Positions 6,616 through 14,818 of a stretch of DNA of 18,539 nt are shown piece by piece (within the stretch, counting starts at the first letter, position 1; every line of letters begins with the position of its first letter). Source of the stretch: JAAYBQ01 sp035403465. Lineage in GTDB: Bacteria; Spirochaetota; UBA4802; UBA5550. The position numbers and the translations under genes were made by a program. The stretch is taken from positions 1 to 18,539 of the forward strand of contig DAONFG010000052.1 in assembly GCA_035403465.1 (NCBI GenBank), read 5' to 3'. The notes under the pieces were generated by a model that did no database searches, was not told the DNA's origin, and saw nothing but the letters and a program-made list of their open reading frames with translations.

Positions 6616-7314
6616 TTACTTCACTAAAACCGAATCATCCCTGAGATCAATCGAATCAGGATACCTGCCGGCCTGGTCGAGCAGGGCCGCTGCCCTGTTA
6701 AGCCGCTGGAACCCGGACATACTGTTCCACATGGTAAACCTTGTTCTCCTGTTACGGAGTAAAACCCTTACAGTATTTTCACCTGTGATTTCGATTTCCT
6801 GCAGTTCGCCGCATAAAACTTTTTCAACGGCCTTCAGCTGCTTCAGGCTTACAAGCAGGGTCTCGATATCCATGTTAGCAAGACCCTGGTCAAATTGCTG
6901 CCGCCTGACAATTATTATCGGCATATCCGTTTCAAAAAACTTTCCGGATATTATCACATTCATATTATCGTCAACAAGTACGGGTACACTCAACTCTTTA
7001 TCAACCACAAAAAAAATGAAGAGAGGGTATATCTCCTTTACAGTCACCACAAGGTTTCCGTTAGCGGTCTCTATGTTATAGCTGCTGATCATTTCATTAC
7101 TGTCCAGCACCTGTTTCAGCAGGTCCATATCCACCGAAAAACCTTTCCCCCGGCTTTTAATCCCTGCCCTGCGTACTATCTCCTGGCCCGATACATTGAT
7201 GGCGCCCCTGAACTCGATCTTTCCAGGGAATGCAACCATCTCCGTTTTTGCGGGAACAGCACATATCATTAACGCGGCTGCGAAGAGTATGACAGTTGTT
7301 CCCATTTTTGTCAT
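6616..7314 (-). CDS. ftsQ: FtsQ/DivIB-like cell division protein
   Basis: The 232-residue exported protein sits where ftsQ is expected, just before ftsA. An N-terminal hydrophobic segment (about 6-20) is followed by a POTRA-like domain (about 31-100), including FRGAINVSGQEIVRRAGI. A beta-rich C-terminal domain ends in PDSIDLRDDSVLVK, close to the usual FtsQ ending. In the divisome FtsQ binds FtsL and FtsB and helps control FtsW and PBP3. The N-terminus is odd: there is almost no cytoplasmic tail, and AVPAKTE after the hydrophobic stretch looks like a signal-peptidase site. It cannot start earlier, because the in-frame codon two before the ATG is the murC stop, TAG. Spacing to murC is 3 bases. 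Sequence similarity to FtsQ is low, as usual; context carries much of the call. Confidence 0.82.
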   Translation of the reverse strand: MTKMGTTVILFAAALMICAVPAKTEMVAFPGKIEFRGAINVSGQEIVRRAGIKSRGKGFSVDMDLLKQVLDSNEMISSYNIETANGNLVVTVKEIYPLFIFFVVDKELSVPVLVDDNMNVIISGKFFETDMPIIIVRRQQFDQGLANMDIETLLVSLKQLKAVEKVLCGELQEIEITGENTVRVLLRNRRTRFTMWNSMSGFQRLNRAAALLDQAGRYPDSIDLRDDSVLVK

Positions 7315-7317
7315 GAA

Positions 7318-8682
7318 CTATTTAATCTCCGCCAGTATCATTGGCCCGGCCTTGTATATGTCGCCGGCACCCAGTGTCAGCACAATATCCCCTGCTTTAA
7401 GAACCGGGACAACCCTTCCCGGTATATCCTCGAACCTGCTCACAAGTTCAGGGCTCCTGTTTTCATGTTTCTCCATTGCCCTGCAGATAAGCCCGGTCGA
7501 TACACCCTCAATCGGCTGCTCCCCTGCGGGATATATCTCGGTTAAAAAAACCACGTCGGCGTTTGCAAATGACTGCCCGAATTCATCCCAGAGCAGTTCT
7601 GTCCTCGTGAACCTGTGGGGCTGGAACACAACTACTATGCGCCTTCCCAGGTTCTTCAACGCGGCAAGTGTTGCCCTGATTTCAGTCGGATGGTGACCGT
7701 AATCATCCATCACTGTTATGCCGTTCTTCTCACCGATCTTTTCAAGCCTGCGGCCCACACCGCGGAAATTGGCAAGGCCCTGCCTGATCTGTTCATAGGG
7801 AAGGCCAAGTTCACTGGCAACGGCAATCACCGAAAGCGCATTGCTCACGTTATGGTTCCCAAGCTGCGCAAGGCTGAACTGCCCTACCTCTTTGCCCCTG
7901 TAATCGCAGGTAAAACAGGTCATGCCCTCCTTCATACAGACATCACGTGCGGCAAAATCCGCGTCGCTGCTGAAACCGTATGTGTAAAACGGCCTGTCAA
8001 CACGCGGCAGCAGTTCACGCACCACGTTGTCGTCAATGCAGAGGACCGAGTATCCGTAAAAGGGTATGTTATTAATATATGTCAGGAACGCATCCTTGAG
8101 CCCTTCAAAGTATTTGTAATGGTCAAGGTGGTCAGCGTCTATATTAGTCACTATGGCTATGCTGGGTAAAAGCTTCAGGAATGACCCGTCGGACTCATCC
8201 GCTTCGAACACTATGTACTCCCCTTCACCTGCGCGCGCGTTTGATCCGAAGTTGAAGACCTTTCCGCCGATTATTGCCGTGGGGTTCATTCCGGCGTCGC
8301 TGAGTACTGACGCCAGCATTGATGAGGTGGTGGTCTTCCCGTGCGTCCCGGCTATGCCTATGCCGTGCTTAAGGCGCACAAGTTCCGCAAGCATCTCGGA
8401 CCTGTGAATAATAGGTATGCGCCTCTTGCGCGCCTCTATGATTTCTGGATTAGCCATGTCAATGGCGCTTGAGGTAACCACAACGTGGTAGTCCTTTATG
8501 TTTGACGGGAAGTGCCCCTGGTAGACAGTTGCCCCCATACTCTCAAGCCTCTTTGTCTGCTCCGATGACTTGAGGTCGGAACCGGACACCTCGTATCCCA
8601 GGTTAATGAGTATCTCGGCGATTCCGCTCATGCCTATACCGCCGATCCCGATAAAATGCATTCTTTTAGATTTTCTGAACAA
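7318..8682 (-). CDS. murC: UDP-N-acetylmuramate--L-alanine ligase
   Basis: The 454-residue cytoplasmic Mur ligase adds L-alanine to UDP-MurNAc using ATP, the first amino acid of the stem peptide. The UDP-binding FIGIGGIGMSGIAE is at about 10-23. The ATP loop GTHGKTTTS (112-120) has the His typical of MurC. EADESDGSFL (160-169) and NIDADHLDHY (180-189) are active-site motifs, and DDYGHHPTEI is the MurC signature of the C-terminal domain. I kept the TTG start at 8682 because AGGGG lies 9 bases upstream and many MurC proteins carry a few residues before the HFIGIGG motif. An ATG at 8661 is the alternative. It begins 5 bases after the murG stop. No murB or ddl follows, although many clusters have them here. 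Confidence 0.98.
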   Translation of the reverse strand: MFRKSKRMHFIGIGGIGMSGIAEILINLGYEVSGSDLKSSEQTKRLESMGATVYQGHFPSNIKDYHVVVTSSAIDMANPEIIEARKRRIPIIHRSEMLAELVRLKHGIGIAGTHGKTTTSSMLASVLSDAGMNPTAIIGGKVFNFGSNARAGEGEYIVFEADESDGSFLKLLPSIAIVTNIDADHLDHYKYFEGLKDAFLTYINNIPFYGYSVLCIDDNVVRELLPRVDRPFYTYGFSSDADFAARDVCMKEGMTCFTCDYRGKEVGQFSLAQLGNHNVSNALSVIAVASELGLPYEQIRQGLANFRGVGRRLEKIGEKNGITVMDDYGHHPTEIRATLAALKNLGRRIVVVFQPHRFTRTELLWDEFGQSFANADVVFLTEIYPAGEQPIEGVSTGLICRAMEKHENRSPELVSRFEDIPGRVVPVLKAGDIVLTLGAGDIYKAGPMILAEIK

Positions 8683-8687
8683 TTCCG

Positions 8688-9803
8688 CTAACCCCTGTCT
8701 GCCAATGTTTCTTTTATGTTTTTAACAATTACGTCCGCAGCGTCAGTCATTGCCGCCTTCTTCGCGTTCTCAGCCATGTCCTTAATCCTGCGCGGGTGAG
8801 AAAGCAGTTCGAAAAGAACAGGCGCCACCTTCTCTGCCACCGCGTCGCTGTCGCTTATCTTCACTGCAGCGCCCGCCTTGACAAAGGCATCGGCATTTTT
8901 ATCCTGGTGATCCATTGCCGCGTAAGGATAAGGTATGAGGATGGAGGGTACACCCGCAGCGGCAAGTTCCATCATGACACCGGCCCCTGACCTTGAAATC
9001 GCGATATCGCATGCGCTGTACGCCTTGCCCACACGTTTAATGTACGGCGAAATGTAGACCGATCCCGCATCAGGCTCGCTCTGTGACCTTGTCTTGTACT
9101 CTTCAAACGAAAGGTCGCCGGTACTCCATATTATTCCTATATTCTTGAATTCATGGGCGTACTTATTTTTAAGGCCCAGCATGAGTTCGTTAAGTTTAAC
9201 AGCCCCCTGGCTTCCGCCTATTACAAGAATTATTTTGCTGCAGTGTCCAAGGTGGAATGCCTTCTTTGCCTCGGTTTTGCTTACCGAAACAAGTACGCTG
9301 TTGCGTATGGGATTCCCGCAGTGGACAAACTTTTCAGGAAACCTGAAATACTCCGCAGACTCGGCGAATGTGGAAAATACCTTCTGACATTTTTTTTCGA
9401 ACATGGTTGTGACCTTGCCCGGTACGCTGTTCTGTTCACAAAGAAAATATGGCGTACCGCTTATCCTTGCAGCTGCAAGAGCCGGGGCTGACACGTACCC
9501 GCCCATTCCGACAACCGCGGCTATATTTTTTTTCCTGATTATTCGTTTTACGCGCAGTACAGCACGGAGGAACCTGAAGGTGAACATGGGGATCCTGAAA
9601 GGGTTCCTTGTGAGCGCAGGCGCATTATACGTAAAGAGCTTGCTGCTGTCAATTTCAGCGAAAGTCGAAAAGCGCAGGTCGCTCTTTCCCGTAAGGAAAA
9701 AGGGATTCATGCTCCCGTCCTCTGAAAGTTTTTCAAAAAGGGCAAGCCCGGGGCTGATGTGCCCGCCAGTACCGCCGCCGACTATAAGTATATTTTTACT
9801 CAT
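8688..9803 (-). CDS. murG: UDP-GlcNAc:lipid I N-acetylglucosaminyltransferase
   Basis: The 371-residue GT-B glycosyltransferase acts at the inner face of the membrane and adds GlcNAc to lipid I to make lipid II. The N-terminal GGGTGGHISPG (about 9-19) is the membrane and acceptor loop. GGSQGA in the middle starts the UDP-GlcNAc domain. SRSGAGVMMELAAAGVPSIL followed by DHQDKNA is the donor-binding segment. I chose the ATG at 9803, not the frame-extending start at 9845. GAGG lies 9 bases upstream, the protein then begins MSKNILIVGGG as usual, and the 8-base overlap with the ftsW stop fits translational coupling. Confidence 0.98.
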   Translation of the reverse strand: MSKNILIVGGGTGGHISPGLALFEKLSEDGSMNPFFLTGKSDLRFSTFAEIDSSKLFTYNAPALTRNPFRIPMFTFRFLRAVLRVKRIIRKKNIAAVVGMGGYVSAPALAAARISGTPYFLCEQNSVPGKVTTMFEKKCQKVFSTFAESAEYFRFPEKFVHCGNPIRNSVLVSVSKTEAKKAFHLGHCSKIILVIGGSQGAVKLNELMLGLKNKYAHEFKNIGIIWSTGDLSFEEYKTRSQSEPDAGSVYISPYIKRVGKAYSACDIAISRSGAGVMMELAAAGVPSILIPYPYAAMDHQDKNADAFVKAGAAVKISDSDAVAEKVAPVLFELLSHPRRIKDMAENAKKAAMTDAADVIVKNIKETLADRG

Positions 9804-10893
9804 TATTCCATACCTCGTCAAATGATACTTCACGGTACGCCGCATCCCTGTACCTTGATATGTTAAGCAGTATACCTGCCGCTATCATACATGAAAGAAG
9901 GGATGACCCGCCGTAGCTGATAAACGGGAGAGGAATCCCTGTTGTGGGGAGCGAACCTGTAACCACTCCCATGTTTATGAATGCCTGCACCGTAATTAGC
10001 AGGCTTAAGCCCAGCGCGAGCAGCCTGCCGAAATCATCGGGTGCGTCAAGCGCTATCTGCACACCGCGCCAGAATACAAAGCAATAGAGAAGCGCTATGC
10101 CCACGGTTCCCAGGAGGCCGGTCTCCTCGGCTATTACTGCAAATATAAAATCTGTATGCGGCTCGGGAAGACGCGCAATCTTCTGTGTCCCGAACCCGAG
10201 GCCTGTACCTATGAATCCCCCTTTTTTAAAAGCAGTGAAGGACTGTATGACATGGTATCCCAGCCCGTACCTGTCATTCCAGGGGTCAAGGTATGAAATG
10301 ATCCTGTCCCACCTGTAGCTTACCTGGTATATGAGCAGGTAGAACATCGGGATGCTTATAACACCAAGCAGTATCATGTAGAGCAGCGGGAACCCGGACA
10401 CGAACATAATGAATACCGACACAAAGAGCAGGTCGATTGCCGTACCGAAATCGGGCTGCAGCATTACCAGAATAAAAATCACCGCGATGACAAGCATGGG
10501 TATGAGCAGCCTTACGACATGGCTCTCGCTTGTGTCAGCGGAGTATATCTTTACAAGGTATATCACCACCGCAAGTTTTACGAATTCCGACGGCTGTATC
10601 CTCATGGGACCAAGCACCAGCCACCTTGACGAGCCCTTGGCACCTGTACCGATACCGGGAATGAGCACCATGACAAGCAGTACAAGTGATACAAGCAGCA
10701 TTACCTTTGTGTACTTTACATAATTCCTGTAATCAACGTTCTGAATAAACAGGAGAGCTCCCAGGCTTATGACAAACCAGAGCACCTGCTTTTTAAGGAA
10801 ATAAAATGAATCGCCGTAAACCCTGTAGGCCAGGACCGCGCTTGCGCTGTAGCTCATGGCAATACCTATCCCTGCCAATGCAAAGATTGCCAC
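9796..10893 (-). CDS. ftsW: SEDS-family peptidoglycan polymerase FtsW (true N-terminus probably upstream)
   Basis: The integral membrane lipid II glycosyltransferase of the septum. Motifs include MSYSASA at about 13-19, GTGAKGSSRWL at about 82-92 and RIQPSEFVKLA at about 98-108. PDFGTA is at 147-152, and LPEPHTDFIFAVIAEE at about 242-257 carries the conserved Asp thought to be catalytic. LPFISYGGSS is at about 322-331. About ten transmembrane segments are expected. These coordinates use the first conventional start, a GTG at 10893, but the frame stays open upstream. It reads RRKGDPDLLLF directly before it, the normal cytoplasmic start of TM1. No ATG, GTG or TTG lies between there and the in-frame TGA near 10957-10959, so translation may begin at CTG or ATC near 10945-10956, or one base may be missing. 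RodA is the alternative, but the position in the cluster favours FtsW. Confidence 0.95.
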   Translation of the reverse strand: MAIFALAGIGIAMSYSASAVLAYRVYGDSFYFLKKQVLWFVISLGALLFIQNVDYRNYVKYTKVMLLVSLVLLVMVLIPGIGTGAKGSSRWLVLGPMRIQPSEFVKLAVVIYLVKIYSADTSESHVVRLLIPMLVIAVIFILVMLQPDFGTAIDLLFVSVFIMFVSGFPLLYMILLGVISIPMFYLLIYQVSYRWDRIISYLDPWNDRYGLGYHVIQSFTAFKKGGFIGTGLGFGTQKIARLPEPHTDFIFAVIAEETGLLGTVGIALLYCFVFWRGVQIALDAPDDFGRLLALGLSLLITVQAFINMGVVTGSLPTTGIPLPFISYGGSSLLSCMIAAGILLNISRYRDAAYREVSFDEVWNNE

Positions 10894-10943
10894 AAACAGG
10901 AGGAGGTCAGGATCACCCTTTCTCCTCGTATCAAGTACATTGC

Positions 10944-12326
10944 TCAGGTCCAGGATAGTTCACCCTCCGCCAGCTTTTTAACGCATGCCTTGAACACCTT
11001 GCCGCGCTCGTCGTAACTTGAAAACATGTCGAAAGACGCACACGCCGGTGAAAGGAGAACCATGTCCCCTTCATGCGACATCCCCATGGCCTTTACAACG
11101 GCGTCCTCCATGCTCACTGCCTTTATAAAATTCATGCCGCTGAAGATTTCAGCAAACATGTCAGATGATTCACCGATGAGTACAATCCCCCGGGCCTTAT
11201 CCTGGACAACACTGCGCAGCCTTGAATAGTCGTCACCCTTTGTGCGGCCGCCGATGATCAGCACCCCCTTATCCTTCATGCTGAGCACTGCCATCTGAAC
11301 GGCTCCGATCGTAGTGGCCTTTGAGTCATTCACGAATGTGCGTCCCATGAATTCCCCTGCAAATTCCATCCTGTGCTCAAGCCCCTTGAAAGACCGGATT
11401 GCGTTCGCGATTCTGTCAAGGTGGGGAGATGTTCCCATCTTTTCATGGAGAGCAACCACCATGAGGATCGAGGCCATGACGTTCTGCACGTTATGAATCC
11501 CCAGTATCGGGATGGTCTCCTGCATTATTACAGGAAAATGAATAGCCTTCATTGCACAGTATATATGGCCGTTGGCCAGGAAGGCGTCAGCCTCGTTGTT
11601 ATCAATGGAAAAACAGCGTGTATGTGCCGGGTATTCCCCGCGCGAGGCCATGAGCATGTCGCTGTCCATGTTGTAGACAAACCAGTCATCGTCCGACTGG
11701 TTCATGAATATTCTTTTCTTTGCCGCGAAGTAATCGTCCATGCCGTCGTACCTGTCAAGGTGGTCGGGCGTTACGTTGAGTATCGCGGCCACGTCCGGTT
11801 TGAACGTATCTATTGTTTCAAGCATGAATGATGAGAGTTCAATCACGGTAACAGTTTTGTCGGTCGTCTGTTCTGCAAGCGAGATAAGCGGTATACCGAT
11901 GTTGCCGCCTACAAGCGTGTGGAATCCCAGTTCAGCTAAAATATGCCCGGTCAGGCTCGTGGTCGTTGACTTTCCGTCAGTGCCGGTAATGCCTATGGTG
12001 TATCCCTTCATGTTCCTGTACGCCAGCTCGATCTCGGCAATAACCGGGATTCCGCGGCTCTCTGCCTCGCGCACAAGCGGTATCTTTTTGGGAACTCCCG
12101 GGCTGAGGACCACAACATCGAAACCTGAATCGAGTATTGACGGTTCCTGGTTCCCGGCAATGACCTTCACTGAAGGTTCCAGCTTTGCGGTTATATCCGC
12201 AAGTTGATCCGCGCTTTTAGTATCGGTTACAGTGACCTCTACTCCGCGCGCCGCAAGAAAATTTGCAGTGGCAAGCCCTGTCCTGTACCCGAGGCCTATA
12301 ACAAGCGCTTTTTTATAAGTATCCAT
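10944..12326 (-). CDS. murD: UDP-N-acetylmuramoyl-L-alanine--D-glutamate ligase
   Basis: The 460-residue cytoplasmic Mur ligase adds D-glutamate to UDP-MurNAc-L-Ala. The N-terminal UDP domain starts LVIGLGYRTGLATANFL (about 8-24). The ATP loop is GITGTDGKSTT (112-122), followed by GGNIGIPL at about 140-147. NVTPDHLDRYDG (184-195) and the AAK at about 201-203 mark the Mg and carbamyl-lysine sites. The C-terminal domain has NDSKAT and LLSPACASFDMFSSYDERG, typical of MurD. Some usually constant positions differ: GTD for GTN/GSN in the P-loop, SSFMLE for SSFQLE, and NDSKATT for NDSKATN. The ATG is 13 bases past the mraY stop. The 3' end contains GGAGGG, which may serve ftsW. Confidence 0.97.
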   Translation of the reverse strand: MDTYKKALVIGLGYRTGLATANFLAARGVEVTVTDTKSADQLADITAKLEPSVKVIAGNQEPSILDSGFDVVVLSPGVPKKIPLVREAESRGIPVIAEIELAYRNMKGYTIGITGTDGKSTTTSLTGHILAELGFHTLVGGNIGIPLISLAEQTTDKTVTVIELSSFMLETIDTFKPDVAAILNVTPDHLDRYDGMDDYFAAKKRIFMNQSDDDWFVYNMDSDMLMASRGEYPAHTRCFSIDNNEADAFLANGHIYCAMKAIHFPVIMQETIPILGIHNVQNVMASILMVVALHEKMGTSPHLDRIANAIRSFKGLEHRMEFAGEFMGRTFVNDSKATTIGAVQMAVLSMKDKGVLIIGGRTKGDDYSRLRSVVQDKARGIVLIGESSDMFAEIFSGMNFIKAVSMEDAVVKAMGMSHEGDMVLLSPACASFDMFSSYDERGKVFKACVKKLAEGELSWT

Positions 12327-12339
12327 CTTCTATCCCGGC

Positions 12340-13425
12340 CTATAATATCTTCAGCGAGGCAAGCCCCATGATTGCAAGAACGATCCCTATGATCCACATC
12401 CTTGCGACTACCTTCTGTTCCGGCCACCCGGACAGTTCAAAGTGGTGGTGGATCGGCGCCATCTTGAACACCCTCTTCTTCCGGAGCTTGAACGATCCAA
12501 CCTGGATCACAACAGATAATGCCTCTATTACAAAAATTCCCCCGACTATAACCAGGAAGAATTCCTTTTTAATCATTATTGATACGATGCCGATTACACC
12601 GCCCAGTGCCAGCGACCCGGTGTCACCCATGAACACGCTCGCTGGATTGCTGTTGAACCAGAGAAACCCTATGAGCGCGCCAGTAAGGGCCGAGAGAAAA
12701 ACAGTGAGTTCAGCAGCGTGAGCTATGTAGGGTATGCCCAGGTACTCGGTGATCTTCACGTTCCCCGTAAGGTATGTCATGATTGCAAGTGTCGCGGTTA
12801 CTATGCCAACAGTCCCTGCTGCAAGCCCGTCAAGGCCGTCAGTGAGGTTTACGGCGTTCGAGTAGCTGATTATTACAAATACAGAAAATAAAATCCAGGC
12901 CAGTCCCAGGTCTGCTATGGCACGCTTGATAAATGGGATATACAGCGTAGTGGCCTCGCCGGAATTTGAAGGGAAGGAATAAACGGCAGCAGATACAACA
13001 GCAGCAACACAGATCTGAACGATAAGTTTGCCTTTTGGATTCACCCCGTCCTTTCTTTTTTTCACGGCCTTGATATAGTCATCGATAAAACCGAGTGCGC
13101 CAAGGAGTACTGTTGAGATTATGAGTATCACCAAATAATGGTTTGAAAAGTTCCCCCACAGGATGATTGAGACAACAACTGCACCAAGAAAAAGTATCCC
13201 GCCCATTGTAGGGGTGCCGGCCTTTGACTTGTGGCTTTCAGGCCCCAGGTTCCTGATCTGCTCACCGAACTTGATGCGCTGAAGCCACCTTATAACAGGT
13301 CCGCCGAATATTAACACCAGCAGCAGCGCGGTAACAGCGGCAGCCGCGGACCTGAATGTTATATACTGAAAAATATTCAGGTACGTTATATGTCCCTTCA
13401 GCGGGAAAACAAAATGGTAGAACAT
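12340..13425 (-). CDS. mraY: Phospho-N-acetylmuramoyl-pentapeptide transferase
   Basis: The 361-residue integral membrane enzyme transfers phospho-MurNAc-pentapeptide to undecaprenyl phosphate, making lipid I on the cytoplasmic face. SKAGTPTMGG is at about 67-76, DDY at 115-117 (Asp pair) and NLTDGLDGLAAG at 193-204. FMGDTGSLALGG is at about 265-276, and the histidine loop MAPIHHHFELSGWPE at about 322-336. About ten membrane helices are apparent, and length is typical. The ATG lies 10 bases after the murF stop with GAGG directly before it. Confidence 0.99.
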   Translation of the reverse strand: MFYHFVFPLKGHITYLNIFQYITFRSAAAAVTALLLVLIFGGPVIRWLQRIKFGEQIRNLGPESHKSKAGTPTMGGILFLGAVVVSIILWGNFSNHYLVILIISTVLLGALGFIDDYIKAVKKRKDGVNPKGKLIVQICVAAVVSAAVYSFPSNSGEATTLYIPFIKRAIADLGLAWILFSVFVIISYSNAVNLTDGLDGLAAGTVGIVTATLAIMTYLTGNVKITEYLGIPYIAHAAELTVFLSALTGALIGFLWFNSNPASVFMGDTGSLALGGVIGIVSIMIKKEFFLVIVGGIFVIEALSVVIQVGSFKLRKKRVFKMAPIHHHFELSGWPEQKVVARMWIIGIVLAIMGLASLKIL

Positions 13426-13435
13426 CCTCTTTACC

Positions 13436-14818
13436 TCATTTCACTATGCTGTTCACTACATCTTCCATCTTCATTGAACGTGAACCCTTGACAAGAAGCA
13501 CGTCACCGTCAGCAAGAAAACTTTTCAGGTGGCCCGAAAGCTCATCCTTGCTTCCGAATATCTTTATCCTCTCCGGCTTCATCCCGACCCTCTGCGCGCC
13601 GTCAGCATAATACTGCGACATTTCACCGAAAAGAAAGAGACCGTCAAATTTCCTGTCTGCCACAAACTCCCCCACCTTCATGTGGTAGAGCGGTGAGGAC
13701 TCGCCCAGCTCCTTCATGTCTGCAAGCACGGCAAACCTTTTGCGGCCGGGGAACACATCGCACACGGACTCCAGCGCATACAGGGATGAGAGCGGGTTTG
13801 AATTGTAAGTATCATTGATCACAGTATAGCCGCTGTGAATAATTTCACTCCTGCCGCCTATGTTTTCAAATGATGAAAGCGCAGATGCAGCTTTGCCCAG
13901 GTCTATCCCCGCTGTTTCCGCAACTGCAAGGGCCGCAAGAATATTGTGTATATTATGCTTACCGTAAAGCGGCACAGTTACCTTAACTTTTTTATAAACC
14001 ACGGTTGTGCTCTCTTCAGTGAGGGTGTAACCATCCGGTTTGATCTGCGCTTCAGGATTAAGCCCGTATGTAACCAGTCCAAGTCCATGCTCCGCGGCCA
14101 GGCGCGCGATAATATGAAAACATTCAGTATCCCTGTTCGCTATGAGTGTTGAACCGGGCTTCATCCCGTTCATGATCTCGCACTTGGCAAATGCCACGTT
14201 CTCAACGCTTCCCAGGAACTCAAGGTGCCCTGCGCCTATACTCGTAATTACGCCTATATCGGGCTGAACCATCATTGCCAGCCGCTCTATCTCACCTGTA
14301 TGGTTCATCCCCATCTCGATCACCGCAGCGCTGAAATTCTCATCAATCTGCATGAGCGTAAATGGTACGCCGATCTCGTTGTTGTAGTTCTTCACATTTT
14401 TGTGCGCAGTGTAAGCCGATGACAGCACAATATGTATCAGTTCTTTTGTTGTGGTCTTGCCGTTGGTACCGGTAACACCAACCATCAGCGGCCTGAACCT
14501 GTCCCTGTGGTGTTTACCAAGCGCACCCAGCGCCTTCAGTGTATCGTCGCATAAGATCAGTCCCGTCCCTGTTGATTCCGCTATTTTCTCGTAACCGGTC
14601 TTCATGGTCATGCAGCATTTTACGCTTCCGGATCTGCACAGCTCCTCAATAAAGTCGTGGCCGTCAAACTTCTCACCCACAATCGGGATGTAAAGCCCGG
14701 CAGGTTCCCTGGAATCCGTAGTAACATCAGTGACCGCGATCCCGCGGCCGCCGCAAAGAATCCTGCCGCCTGTAACAGCCGCGATTTCACCCGATGTTAT
14801 GGAGAGGTTCCCCTTCAA
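13436..14818 (-). CDS. murF: UDP-MurNAc-tripeptide--D-alanyl-D-alanine ligase
   Basis: The 460-residue Mur ligase joins D-Ala-D-Ala to the UDP-MurNAc-tripeptide, completing the cytoplasmic precursor. The ATP loop GVTGTNGKTTTKEL is at about 114-127. NYNNEIGVPFTL is at about 144-155 and IEMGMNHTGEIERL at about 167-180. GAGHLEFLGSVENVAFAK runs from about 195, ending in the carbamyl-lysine site, and NDTYNSNP comes later. The start is TTG at 14818, overlapping the murE stop as TTGA. AGGAAG lies 6 bases upstream, and the resulting N-terminus (LSITSGEIAAVTGG) aligns with the usual MurF beginning. The D-Ala-D-Ala ligase that supplies its substrate is not in this window. Confidence 0.98.
   Translation of the reverse strand: MKGNLSITSGEIAAVTGGRILCGGRGIAVTDVTTDSREPAGLYIPIVGEKFDGHDFIEELCRSGSVKCCMTMKTGYEKIAESTGTGLILCDDTLKALGALGKHHRDRFRPLMVGVTGTNGKTTTKELIHIVLSSAYTAHKNVKNYNNEIGVPFTLMQIDENFSAAVIEMGMNHTGEIERLAMMVQPDIGVITSIGAGHLEFLGSVENVAFAKCEIMNGMKPGSTLIANRDTECFHIIARLAAEHGLGLVTYGLNPEAQIKPDGYTLTEESTTVVYKKVKVTVPLYGKHNIHNILAALAVAETAGIDLGKAASALSSFENIGGRSEIIHSGYTVINDTYNSNPLSSLYALESVCDVFPGRKRFAVLADMKELGESSPLYHMKVGEFVADRKFDGLFLFGEMSQYYADGAQRVGMKPERIKIFGSKDELSGHLKSFLADGDVLLVKGSRSMKMEDVVNSIVK

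Noticed and set aside
9804..9845. Upstream start for murG
   Set aside because: It would add 14 atypical residues; the ATG at 9803 has GAGG at 9 bases and gives the normal MurG beginning.
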